From assembly GCF_022662575.1 (NCBI RefSeq), contig NZ_JALBFU010000002.1:310001-374000 (forward strand): a DNA stretch of 64,000 nt. The letters run 5' to 3'. Shown here piece by piece: positions 49,987 through 58,713 of the stretch (position 1 is the stretch's first letter; each line of letters starts with the position of its first letter). The translations under genes were made by a program, and so were the position numbers. Origin of the DNA: Luteimonas aquatica (lineage in GTDB: Bacteria; Pseudomonadota; Gammaproteobacteria; Xanthomonadales; Xanthomonadaceae). The notes beneath the pieces are model-generated. The model was given only the letters and a program-made list of their open reading frames with translations, was not told the DNA's origin and made no database searches.

Positions 49987-52056
49987 ATGCAACTAATCGT
50001 CTTGGGCATGCATCGCTCGGGAACGTCGGTTCTGGCCCGGCTCCTCAATCTCATGGGCGCCTATTTCGGACCCGAAGGCGTAAGTACGGGCGCGAATCAG
50101 GAAAATCCGAAAGGATTCTGGGAGCGGCGCGACGTACGGGCGCTCAACGATGCGGTGCTGCATGCCGTGGGCTGCGACTGGGACCGGGTACTGCGGTTCG
50201 ATGCGGGCGCGCTGCCGCAGGCGGTGGTGGCCGATTTCGACAAGCGCGCTTCCAAGCTGATCCTGGAGATGGACGCCCATCGCCCCTGGCTGCTGAAGGA
50301 GCCGAGGCTGTGCCTGCTGATGCCGCTGTGGCGCAAGTGGCTGGAAGCGCCGGTCTGCATCAGCATCTACCGCAACCCGGTGGAAGTCGCTTCCAGCCTC
50401 CACAGGCGCAATGGCATTCCCATCGAGGCGGGCATGATGCTGTGGGAGCGTTACGTGCGCTCGGCGCTGCAAGGGGCGGCCGGCTTGCCGGAAGTGGTGG
50501 TGTCCCACCGCGCCCTGATGCGCCAGCCGGGCGAAGCGGCCGAGGCGCTGTTCAAGCAGCTCGAGGAAAAAGGCGTGGCCGGGCTGAGAATGCCGGCGGC
50601 GCGGGAAGTTGAAGCATTCGTACAGGACAATCTGTACCGGGAACGCGAGTCGCGGGAGGACTTGCGCGCTTACGCGAAGGCCAGGCAACTGCGTCTGTTC
50701 AAGACGCTGGAAGCGGGGGGGCGGCCGTCAGCCGGCACGGCCAAGCAAGGCAAGGACGAGGAGGCCCTGGCGAAGTACGAGGCCGGCCTTCCCCCAATCA
50801 AAACGCGAGCAGAGGAAAAGATGCCGGAGACCATAGAAGCGACCTTGCGCGGACAGCTGGCGCTGCGCGAACAGGAAATCCAGTTCGTGCGCGAACTTTC
50901 CGGCAGGTTCGAAACCGACGCCAAGCAGTATCAGGAGCGGCTGGCCGGCGTCGAGCGCGAGCATTCCCTGGCGCGCGAGAGCGCCGCCAAGCTCGAGGCC
51001 AACCTGGCCCTGAGGCAGGAACAGCTGGCCAATACCGAGAACGAAACGCGGACGCTGCGGGAAACCGTCAGCGGCCTGGAGGCGGTACTGCACGAGCGCG
51101 ACCTGCGCCTGTCCGGCCTGCAGCGCGACCTGGATTCGGCGCGCGCGACATTGCTTTCGCTGGAGGCGGAAGTGCAGCGGCGCAGCGAGCGCATGCAGGG
51201 CGAGGGGCATCGGCTGGAGCAGGCCAAGCAGACCATCGCCGAGCTGGAGCACAAGCACGCGCTCGCCCGGCAGGCGTTGGACGACGGCCAGCGGCGTCTC
51301 GAGTCGGCGAGCGAGGCGGCGCGCGAAGCGGCCGCCGCGTTCGAGGCGGACATCGGGCGGCGCGCGCTCGAGCTGGCCGAGGCCGAGAAGCGGCTCGCTT
51401 CCTCGAAGGCCGAGACGCAGGCGTTGCGCGAGCAGCGGGATGGCATTCAGTCGACGCTGTCCGCGCGCGATGCCGAGCTGGCTTCGGCAAGGGACGAGCT
51501 GGCCAGGAAGACCGAGGAGTCGAAGCTGGAGAACGAAGCCAGGCGTCGCGTGGAAGCGAACCTGGAAGCGCGCTACCAGGAGCTGACCAAGCTGACGCAG
51601 TGGCTGCTGCGCCGCGAGCAAGAGTTCGCCGAGCTCAACGAGAGCCATCGGCGCCTGGAGATGAAGCAGTGGGCGGCCACGCATGAGTCCGCGGAGCTGA
51701 AGCGGCAGCTGGAAGCCATTCGCCGCAGCCGGGCCTGGAGGCTGGCGGCCCCGTTGCGGATGGCGGAGCGCGCCCTGGGAGGAGCGAGGGGGCAGGCCGG
51801 CGAGCTGAAGCTGTTGCAGCAGTCCGGCCTGTTCGACGAATCGTGGTATCTGCAGGCGTACCCGGACGTCGCACGCAGCGGCATGGCCGCGGCGGAGCAT
51901 TTCCTCCAATTCGGCGTCGCCGAAGGGCGCGATCCCGGTCCGGACTTCAGCACCGTCCATTACCTGAAGAAGTATCCGGACGTGGCCGACGCCGGCATCA
52001 ATCCGCTGTTGCACTACATCACTCACGGAAAGCTCGAAGGTCGCAGCTCAAAATGA
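49987..52056 (+). CDS. Sulfotransferase-like protein with long coiled coil and YPDV repeats
   Basis: This 689-residue protein starts with a sulfotransferase-like domain: the PAPS phosphate loop MHRSGTSVLARLLNLMG (about residues 7-23), then WLLKEPRLCLLMPLWRKW and SIYRNPVEVASSLHRR. From about residue 275 to 575 it is a continuous coiled coil rich in Glu, Leu, Arg and Ala. The last 80 residues carry two copies of a motif, LFDESWYLQAYPDV and VHYLKKYPDVADAGINPLLH with EGR endings, which reappears at the start of the next protein. It may sulfate the glycan and act as a spacer or ruler. The stop overlaps the next ATG (ATGA). Confidence 0.8.
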   Translation: MQLIVLGMHRSGTSVLARLLNLMGAYFGPEGVSTGANQENPKGFWERRDVRALNDAVLHAVGCDWDRVLRFDAGALPQAVVADFDKRASKLILEMDAHRPWLLKEPRLCLLMPLWRKWLEAPVCISIYRNPVEVASSLHRRNGIPIEAGMMLWERYVRSALQGAAGLPEVVVSHRALMRQPGEAAEALFKQLEEKGVAGLRMPAAREVEAFVQDNLYRERESREDLRAYAKARQLRLFKTLEAGGRPSAGTAKQGKDEEALAKYEAGLPPIKTRAEEKMPETIEATLRGQLALREQEIQFVRELSGRFETDAKQYQERLAGVEREHSLARESAAKLEANLALRQEQLANTENETRTLRETVSGLEAVLHERDLRLSGLQRDLDSARATLLSLEAEVQRRSERMQGEGHRLEQAKQTIAELEHKHALARQALDDGQRRLESASEAAREAAAAFEADIGRRALELAEAEKRLASSKAETQALREQRDGIQSTLSARDAELASARDELARKTEESKLENEARRRVEANLEARYQELTKLTQWLLRREQEFAELNESHRRLEMKQWAATHESAELKRQLEAIRRSRAWRLAAPLRMAERALGGARGQAGELKLLQQSGLFDESWYLQAYPDVARSGMAAAEHFLQFGVAEGRDPGPDFSTVHYLKKYPDVADAGINPLLHYITHGKLEGRSSK

Positions 52057-55000
52057 ACAACATCGAAGCCGACATCAAGCTGATTCGCGAATCCGGGATG
52101 TTCGACGAGCAGTGGTATCTCAAGGAATATCCCGACGTAGGCGCCCTGGGGCTGGATCCGTATGCGCATTACCTGCATATCGGCGCCAAGCTCGGGCGGC
52201 ATCCGGGGCCGGGGTTCGATGCCGCTTGGTACCTGAACAGCTATCAGGACGTGGCGAAGCTGCAGCTCAATCCGCTGCTGCATTACCTCACCCATGGGCG
52301 TTTCGAAGGGCGCGAGATCCGCCGGATCGACCATGGCCGGGGCGACGCGGCGCAGGTGCAGGACGACGACCGCGGCTGCCTGACGATCCTGCCGGGAGCC
52401 GGCGGAAAGATGCCGGACCTGTTCCGCCTCAAGGCGCTGCAGCCGCAGTCGAAGACGCTGTTCGTCACCTACAGCGCCTCGCTCAGCGAAGCCGCCCAGG
52501 TCGACCGCCTGCTGCAGGAGCAGGACGAGGCGTTCGACCACATCGCCCTCTGTCCGATCAGCCTGATGGTGAAGAACCCGGTCTCCGTCGCCACCGGCTG
52601 CCGCCAGAAGAGCATCGTGATCTACCCCGACCGCTACGGCCGCGCCGCGCCGTTCGCGCACCTTTTGGAAGCGGGAATCCTGACGCGGTACGAAGCGGTG
52701 TGCTGGATCAACAGGGGCGCAGGCGGGTCCGCCGACGTCAAGGGCCTGGCGGCATCGCTGCGCGGGCACGCCGATATCGGCCTGGTCAGCCAGGGCAAGA
52801 CGTCCTACGCCGGAGGCAGCGACCCCGAAATCAAGCGCATGCTGAGCACCTTCCTGCCGCGCCTGAGCCGCAAGATGCCGGAAAAGGCGCATACGCCCGT
52901 CGGCGCGGTGACCTGGATCAATCCGTTGTTGCTGCACCAGCTGCGGGCGATCCCGGTGCGTCCGCACGAACTGCTGGACAAGCAGGGCAAGGCGCACGAG
53001 GCCGGCGTGTCCGCGCTGCTTGCGCTGATGGGAATCGTCGCCGAGGAAGGCGGCATGGAGCAGCTGGATTTCGCCGCCGCGAAAGAGCGCGCGAAAACGC
53101 CGCCGAAAGGCGCTGCGGCGAAGAAGCGCAAGGTGAAGGCGATCGCCTTCTACCTGCCGCAGTTCCACCCGATTCCCGAGAACGATCTCTGGTGGGGGAA
53201 GGGCTTCACCGAGTGGAACAACGTGGTCCGCGCGAAGCAGATGTTCCGCGGCCACAACCAGCCTCGCGTTCCGGCGGACCTTGGCTATTACGACCTGCGC
53301 CTGCCGCAGACGCAGGAAGCGCAGGCGCAGCTGGCGCAAAGCCACGGCGTGCACGGCTTCTGCTACTACTACTACTGGTTCAACGGCAAGAAGCTGCTGA
53401 ACCAGCCGATCGAGCAGATGGTGAAGCTCGGGCGGCCCAACATGCCCTTCTGCGTCTGCTGGGCGAACGAGAACTGGTCGCGCAACTGGGACGGGCAGAA
53501 CCGCCACGTCCTGCTGGAGCAGCAGTATTCGATGGACAGCAACCGTCTTTTCATCCGGGAGATGATCCCGATGATGAAGGACCCGCGCTACATCCGTCAC
53601 CACGGCAAGCCGCTGCTGCTGGTCTACAGGATCCGCATCATTCCCAACTGGCGCGAAACCGCGGAGATGTGGCGCGAGGAATGCCGCCGCGCCGGCATCG
53701 GCGAGATCCATTTGTGCGCCGTGCGCTTCGGCCTGGAACCGCTGGACGGCCCGCCCGAGCAGTTCGGGGTGGATTCCTACGTGCTGTTCCCGCCGCACGA
53801 AACCGCGCGGCTCGACGTGCGGGCGGAGCAGATCGACCTGCAGCGCGATTTCGGCGGCGAGCTGTTCAGCTACGACGCGGTGGTCGATGGCGACGTGTCG
53901 CGCTTCTCCGAGGGTTATCCCTGGCCGGTGCACCGCGGCGCCATGATGGCGTGGGACAACACGGCCAGGCGGCTGGGCGACGCGCGCATCTTCGTCGGCT
54001 CGACGCCGGCGCGGTTCCGCTACTGGCTGCGCAAGATCGTCGAGCAGGAGAACAGGTTCAACGGCGACGACGAAAGCCTGGTGTTCATCAACGCATGGAA
54101 CGAATGGGCGGAAGGCACCTACCTGGAGCCGGACCAGCGCTTCGGCACGGGCTACCTGTCGGCGGTGAAATCCGCGTTCGCCGATTGCGACACCGGCCCG
54201 GTCACGGTGTCGGCGCCGGCGCAGCCGCCGGTGCTGCCTTTGCCGAAACCCGAAACGCCTGCCGCTGCGCAGCCGGCCAATGCCCGGCGCGCCCAGCAGA
54301 TACTGCCGAAGTGGCACCCCGGCGAGCGCCCGCTGCTGGAAGGCGCGCCCGCGGTGCTGCTGTGCGCGCACATCTCCGGCCACCAATTGTTCGGCGGCGA
54401 AAGAAGCTTCCTGGATGTGCTCAAGGCGCTGACGCGGCTGAACCTCAATGTCTTCGTCACGCTGCCGAGCGGCAACAACAAGGCCTACGTGGAAAGCGTC
54501 CGGCAACTGTCCGCGGGCGTGTATGTGTTCAGCTATCCGCAGTGGATGCAGAACCGCGAGGCGGACGAGGCCCTGGTGCTGACGTTCGCCGACATCATCG
54601 CCCGCCACGACATCGCGCTGGTGCACGCCAATACCATCGTGCTGCTGGAGCCGCTGATCGCCGCGCGACGGATGAACCGCATTCCGCTGATCCATTCCCG
54701 CGAGCTGATTACCCTGGACGAGTCGCTTCGCGACAGGATGGGGTTGTCGGCGCAGGAGATCATCCGCAAGGTCTTCGAGCTCTCGGACTACCTGATCGCG
54801 AACTCGCGCGCCACCGCCGGCGCGTTCCCCCGGCAGGGGCGGACGTTCCACGCCACCAACGTGGTCGATCCGGCCGGCTTCGATGCGCCCAACGTCGTCG
54901 ACGGGCCGATCCGCTTCGCGATCGTCAGCAGCAACATCCCCAAGAAGGGCGTTGCCGATTTCCTGGACGTGGCCAAGCACTGCGAAGGCAAGGTCGAGAA

Positions 55001-56333
55001 CGCCGAGTTCCTGGTCATCGGCCCGGAAAACAAGCAGATCGAACAGTGGCGCGGCGAGCAGAAGCGCGGCGCCATTCCCGCCAACGTCAGGTTCCTGGGC
55101 TACCGCGACACGCCCGAGGAGGCGATGGCGGAGGCCAACGTCATCCTCAACCTGTCCAACTTCGCCGAATCCTTCGGGCGCACCGCGGCGGAAGCGATGG
55201 CCGCGCGCCGCCCGGTGATCGCCTACGAATGGGGTGCACTGCCGGAGCTGGTGCGGCACGGCGTCACCGGCTTCCTGGCACCCTACCGCGATACCGCCGC
55301 CGTCGCGGCCTACGTGGCGGAGCTGTGCGGGAACCCGGAGCGCATCGCGGAAATGGGCGCGGCGGGACGGGCGTTCGTGGAAGGCAACTGCACGCCGGAG
55401 AAGCTCTTCGAGCATTTGCGCACGGCGTATGGCGCCATCTTCGGCGACGAGGTCGTCCGGCGCACGCCGGTGCCGACGGCCCCCTCGGCGAGGCGCCGCT
55501 CGCTGACGATCGTGGTGCCGGTCTACAACGCGCAGGCGGAAGTGCGCGCCTGCCTCGAGTCGGTGGTGCGCAATACCGACCTCGCCAGCCACCAGGTGAT
55601 CGTGATCAACGACGGCAGCACCGACCCGGCGATCGCCGAGCTCCTGGCCGGCTATCAGGGCACGCACGGCATCTCGATCCACAGCAACGAACGCAACCTC
55701 GGCTATACCAAGACGGTCAATATCGGCCTGCGCGAAGCCGGCGACGACGACGTGGTGCTGTTGAACAGCGATACCGTCGTGACGCCGCAATGGGTCGAAG
55801 GGCTCCGCACGACCGCGTACGCCGAGCCGGACATCGGGACGGTGACGGCGATGAGCGACAACGCCGGCGCATTCTCCTTCCCGGTGCAAGGCAAGCCCAA
55901 TCCCAAGCCGGCGCACGTCAGCCACGACGATTACGCCGCGGCGATCGTCCAGGCGACGGCCGGGTGCCAGCCGATCGAAGTGCCGACCGGTTCGGGCTTC
56001 TGCATGTACATCCGCCGCGAATTGATCGAGCGGATCGGCGCGTTCGACGAGGAAGCCTTCCCGCGCGGCTACGGCGAGGAGAACGACTTCTGCATGCGCG
56101 CCGTGCAGGCGGGGTGGCGCAACCTGATCACGCCGCGCTCCTTCGTCTTCCATGTCAGGAGCGCGAGCTTCGGCGCCGCCAAGGCGGAGCTGGTGCAGCA
56201 GGGCGTCGATGTCGTGACCAGGCGCTATCCGGACTACAGCAAGCTCACCCGCGCCGCATTCTCCTCTTCGCAGATGAAGGCGCTGCAGCAGGTCGTGACC
56301 GAGGCAGCGTCTTCCATGGTGGCGCTGGAGTAG
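52053..56333 (+). CDS. Giant multi-domain glycosyltransferase (RgpF-like, WbsX, GT4, GT2)
   Basis: This 1426-residue protein joins several sugar-transfer modules. Residues 10-90 hold two WYLKEYPDV-type repeats. About 115-350 resembles rhamnan synthesis protein F (VGAVTWINPLLLHQLRAI). About 358-710 is a WbsX/GH99-like domain (AIAFYLPQFHPIPENDLWWG, CWANENWSRNWDG, INAWNEWAEGTYLEPD). About 763-1130 is a GT4 fold (FGGERSFLDVLKAL, ILNLSNFAESFGRTAAEAMA). About 1149-1420 is GT2 (LTIVVPVYNAQAEVRACLES, LLNSDTVV). It probably adds several residues of the O-chain repeat. The ATG overlaps the upstream stop. Confidence 0.88.
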   Translation: MNNIEADIKLIRESGMFDEQWYLKEYPDVGALGLDPYAHYLHIGAKLGRHPGPGFDAAWYLNSYQDVAKLQLNPLLHYLTHGRFEGREIRRIDHGRGDAAQVQDDDRGCLTILPGAGGKMPDLFRLKALQPQSKTLFVTYSASLSEAAQVDRLLQEQDEAFDHIALCPISLMVKNPVSVATGCRQKSIVIYPDRYGRAAPFAHLLEAGILTRYEAVCWINRGAGGSADVKGLAASLRGHADIGLVSQGKTSYAGGSDPEIKRMLSTFLPRLSRKMPEKAHTPVGAVTWINPLLLHQLRAIPVRPHELLDKQGKAHEAGVSALLALMGIVAEEGGMEQLDFAAAKERAKTPPKGAAAKKRKVKAIAFYLPQFHPIPENDLWWGKGFTEWNNVVRAKQMFRGHNQPRVPADLGYYDLRLPQTQEAQAQLAQSHGVHGFCYYYYWFNGKKLLNQPIEQMVKLGRPNMPFCVCWANENWSRNWDGQNRHVLLEQQYSMDSNRLFIREMIPMMKDPRYIRHHGKPLLLVYRIRIIPNWRETAEMWREECRRAGIGEIHLCAVRFGLEPLDGPPEQFGVDSYVLFPPHETARLDVRAEQIDLQRDFGGELFSYDAVVDGDVSRFSEGYPWPVHRGAMMAWDNTARRLGDARIFVGSTPARFRYWLRKIVEQENRFNGDDESLVFINAWNEWAEGTYLEPDQRFGTGYLSAVKSAFADCDTGPVTVSAPAQPPVLPLPKPETPAAAQPANARRAQQILPKWHPGERPLLEGAPAVLLCAHISGHQLFGGERSFLDVLKALTRLNLNVFVTLPSGNNKAYVESVRQLSAGVYVFSYPQWMQNREADEALVLTFADIIARHDIALVHANTIVLLEPLIAARRMNRIPLIHSRELITLDESLRDRMGLSAQEIIRKVFELSDYLIANSRATAGAFPRQGRTFHATNVVDPAGFDAPNVVDGPIRFAIVSSNIPKKGVADFLDVAKHCEGKVENAEFLVIGPENKQIEQWRGEQKRGAIPANVRFLGYRDTPEEAMAEANVILNLSNFAESFGRTAAEAMAARRPVIAYEWGALPELVRHGVTGFLAPYRDTAAVAAYVAELCGNPERIAEMGAAGRAFVEGNCTPEKLFEHLRTAYGAIFGDEVVRRTPVPTAPSARRRSLTIVVPVYNAQAEVRACLESVVRNTDLASHQVIVINDGSTDPAIAELLAGYQGTHGISIHSNERNLGYTKTVNIGLREAGDDDVVLLNSDTVVTPQWVEGLRTTAYAEPDIGTVTAMSDNAGAFSFPVQGKPNPKPAHVSHDDYAAAIVQATAGCQPIEVPTGSGFCMYIRRELIERIGAFDEEAFPRGYGEENDFCMRAVQAGWRNLITPRSFVFHVRSASFGAAKAELVQQGVDVVTRRYPDYSKLTRAAFSSSQMKALQQVVTEAASSMVALE

Positions 56334-56425
56334 GCCGCCTGCGCGCAATGTCGAAGCCGGGGCGAGGCTCCGGCTTCGAAGGTGCCGGCGATGTGTCGTT
56401 TGTCGTGAAATTGCGGGAGCTGTCC

Positions 56426-57124
56426 ATGCAAGTCGAAGTCAGGTGCAACGTCTGCGGTTCGTCGGACTTTACCGACGTCAATGGCCGGAAGGCCGTGCTG
56501 TGCGCGAACTGCGGCTCCTACGAGCGGACGCGGCTGATGAAGATGTACATCGAGAGCCTGGGGCTGCCGCCCGAGTCGCGCGTGCTGCACCTGGCGCCCG
56601 AGCGCGGCCTGTCGGAGTGGTTGAGGGAAACCTTTTCCGACTACGTTCCCGCCGACTACGACCTGGAGCGCTACTCGCACATCCCCGGCATCCGCAAGGT
56701 CGACCTGTGCCAGCGCGACTACGAGCTGCCCGGGAAGTTCGATCTGATCCTGCATTCGCATGTCATCGAACACCTGCCTTGCAGCTACGCCGTGGTGCTC
56801 ATCCGCCTGCACAAGATGCTCAATCCGGACGGGCACCATCTGTTCTCGATTCCGATCTACGGGGCTTCCTACGAGGAGTCCCTGGCGCCGCTCTCGCACG
56901 AGGAGGCGACCCGGCGCTTCGGCCAGTTCGACCACGTGCGTCGGTTCTCGCCGCGCGACATCGGCCAAACGATCGGATCGGTCTTCGACATTCCGACGGA
57001 ATATCGCCTGAAGGAGCGGTTCCCGGCGGAGCGGCTGCGCGCGGCCGCCATTCCGGAAAACGCCTGGGACGAATACACCGGGCATTCGGTGTTCAGCCTG
57101 AGACCGGCGGATCTTCTGGTGTGA
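56426..57124 (+). CDS. Zinc-ribbon class I methyltransferase
   Basis: This 232-residue protein starts with a four-cysteine knuckle (Cys7, Cys10, Cys26, Cys29: CNVC and CANC), followed by a Rossmann methyltransferase. The usual glycine motif I is replaced by RVLHLAPERGLSEWL, and later motifs are LILHSHVIEHLPCSY and MLNPDGHHLFSIPIYG. The ATG at 56426 has GGGAG five bases upstream; an in-frame ATG at 56348 would add 26 poorly conserved residues. It probably methylates a sugar. The next gene has the same layout. Confidence 0.82.
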   Translation: MQVEVRCNVCGSSDFTDVNGRKAVLCANCGSYERTRLMKMYIESLGLPPESRVLHLAPERGLSEWLRETFSDYVPADYDLERYSHIPGIRKVDLCQRDYELPGKFDLILHSHVIEHLPCSYAVVLIRLHKMLNPDGHHLFSIPIYGASYEESLAPLSHEEATRRFGQFDHVRRFSPRDIGQTIGSVFDIPTEYRLKERFPAERLRAAAIPENAWDEYTGHSVFSLRPADLLV

Positions 57125-57179
57125 CGCGAAAACCCCTCAGCCGTCCGACACGCGGTCAGCTAGTGGCCTGGAGAAAAAC

Positions 57180-57959
57180 TTGAGCGACGACCATCCGAAA
57201 GACAGCGGCGCGAAGTACCACATCGAGATCCTGGGGTACTGCCCGATTTGCGAGCGCTCCGCCAGGTTCGTCTCAAACAACATCTGGCTGCGCGGCGCAT
57301 TGACCTGCCTGACCTGTGAAAACGGTTCCGTGCCCCGCGAAAGGGCGCTCGCCCACGTGCTCAACCGCGTGGCGCCGGACTGGCGCAAGCTGCGGATCCA
57401 CGAGTCGTCCCCGGCCACCCGCGGCATCTCGGCCAAGCTTCGCCGCGAATGCGCCGGCTATACGGGCAGCCACTTCTTCCCGGACTCGCCGATGGGCGAG
57501 CAGGTGGGCGGCTACCGCAACGAGAACCTGGAAGCCCAAACCTTCGAGGACGGCATTTTCGACATCGTGGTCACCCTGGACGTCTTCGAGCACGTCTTCC
57601 AGCCCGGGGCCATGATTAAGGAGATTCATCGGACATTGAAGCCCGGCGGAATATATCTATGCACCTTTCCCATCCGGGCCGGGCAGGTCGAGTCGCATAA
57701 ACCGCGGGCGCGGCTGCGGCCGGACGGGAGCGTCGAGCACCTGGAGAAACCGGAATATCACGGCAACCCGATCAACGAGGAGGGGGCCTTGGTGACCTGG
57801 GATTACGGGTACACTATCCACCAGATGCTGTCGTACTGGGCCGATTTCGACGTAGAGATCCTGCGGTTTTCGAAACAAAGCATCGGTGTGCTTGGCGAAT
57901 ATACCGATGTGGTTTTGTGTACAAAGCGCTGGAGCGAGTCGGTTCTCAAGCACGCTTGA
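57180..57959 (+). CDS. Second zinc-ribbon methyltransferase-like protein
   Basis: This 259-residue protein has cysteines 21, 24, 43 and 46 (CPIC and CLTC), then a Rossmann domain with IFDIVVTLDVFEHVFQPGAM and LKPGGIYLCTFPI. Motif I reads LRIHESSPATRG rather than a glycine-rich loop, so SAM binding may be altered. It looks like a diverged paralogue of the preceding gene in layout. The only usable start is TTG 57180, with GGAG upstream. A role in decorating the glycan is inferred from context. Confidence 0.75.
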   Translation: MSDDHPKDSGAKYHIEILGYCPICERSARFVSNNIWLRGALTCLTCENGSVPRERALAHVLNRVAPDWRKLRIHESSPATRGISAKLRRECAGYTGSHFFPDSPMGEQVGGYRNENLEAQTFEDGIFDIVVTLDVFEHVFQPGAMIKEIHRTLKPGGIYLCTFPIRAGQVESHKPRARLRPDGSVEHLEKPEYHGNPINEEGALVTWDYGYTIHQMLSYWADFDVEILRFSKQSIGVLGEYTDVVLCTKRWSESVLKHA

Positions 57960-58079
57960 CGCCGGATTATCCCGTGGAGCCTCGCCTTTCCACGGATGCG
58001 ACCCGGTCGCCCGCGTCCTCCGCTCCGCCATCCGTCATCCCGCAACATTCCACTCTCCCGTTATCCCAGGATTTTCATT

Positions 58080-58646
58080 ATGAGAACCAAAGTAGGCAAC
58101 GCCGTCATCATGCCGATGGTCCTGCTCGGGCTGCTCGCCGCCTGCGGCGAAAAGCAGGCGGACGCGCCGGCGCAGCAGCCTTCCGCCGAGCAGCCGGGCA
58201 CGCAGCCCGCCGCCCGCAAGCCGCTGTCCATGCGCACCACCGACGTGCGCCTGAAGACCGGCACCGCCCAGAACAAGAGCTGCAACATCGAGACCGCCAA
58301 CGGCACGCTGTTCTGGCCGGAGTCGCCCAAGGCGACCAAGACCGCCACGATCGACATCGGCGGCTGGATCGTCGACGAGGAATCGAAGTCGATTCCGAAC
58401 AACGTCAAGATCCGCTTGCAGACGGCCAACGGCATTTCGGCCTGGGAGCAGGACATCGTCAACCGCGGCGACCGCGCCGATGTCGCCAAGCACCTGGGCT
58501 CGCCCGAGTACCTCAAGTCCGGCTTCAAGGTCAGCCTGGACGTCGCCGATCTGGCGCCCGGCGACTATGTCGTCTATCTGGCTTTCGACACCCCGAAGGG
58601 CGAAGCCGTTTGCGGGATCGGCCGCCGCCTGACGCTGGCGCCCTGA
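58080..58646 (+). CDS. Lipoprotein with the accessory domain shared with Wzt
   Basis: This 188-residue protein has a lipoprotein signal with lipobox LLAAC (Cys22), a Gln/Ala/Pro linker to about residue 48, and one beta-rich domain. IDIGGWIVDEESKSIP (91-106), RADVAKHLGSPEYLKSGFKV (132-151) and LAPGDYVVYLAF parallel the C-terminal domains of Wzt and the methyltransferase-kinase. A single pair of cysteines (Cys68, Cys178) could form a disulfide bond. It is probably a periplasmic or outer-membrane glycan-binding factor. The ATG at 58080 is fixed by the signal peptide. Confidence 0.75.
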   Translation: MRTKVGNAVIMPMVLLGLLAACGEKQADAPAQQPSAEQPGTQPAARKPLSMRTTDVRLKTGTAQNKSCNIETANGTLFWPESPKATKTATIDIGGWIVDEESKSIPNNVKIRLQTANGISAWEQDIVNRGDRADVAKHLGSPEYLKSGFKVSLDVADLAPGDYVVYLAFDTPKGEAVCGIGRRLTLAP

Positions 58647-58713
58647 TCCGCTTCGATCGCGGGCGGGCGGCCGTGGCGCGGCCCGTCCCGCGAATGCCGG
58701 ATTCTGGCGATAG

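Noticed and set aside
52023..56348. Reverse-strand frame of about 1440 codons opposite the giant glycosyltransferase
   Set aside because: It mirrors the codon periodicity of the real gene. The composition (Arg, Ala, His, Val-rich) and lack of domains mark it as an artefact of GC bias.
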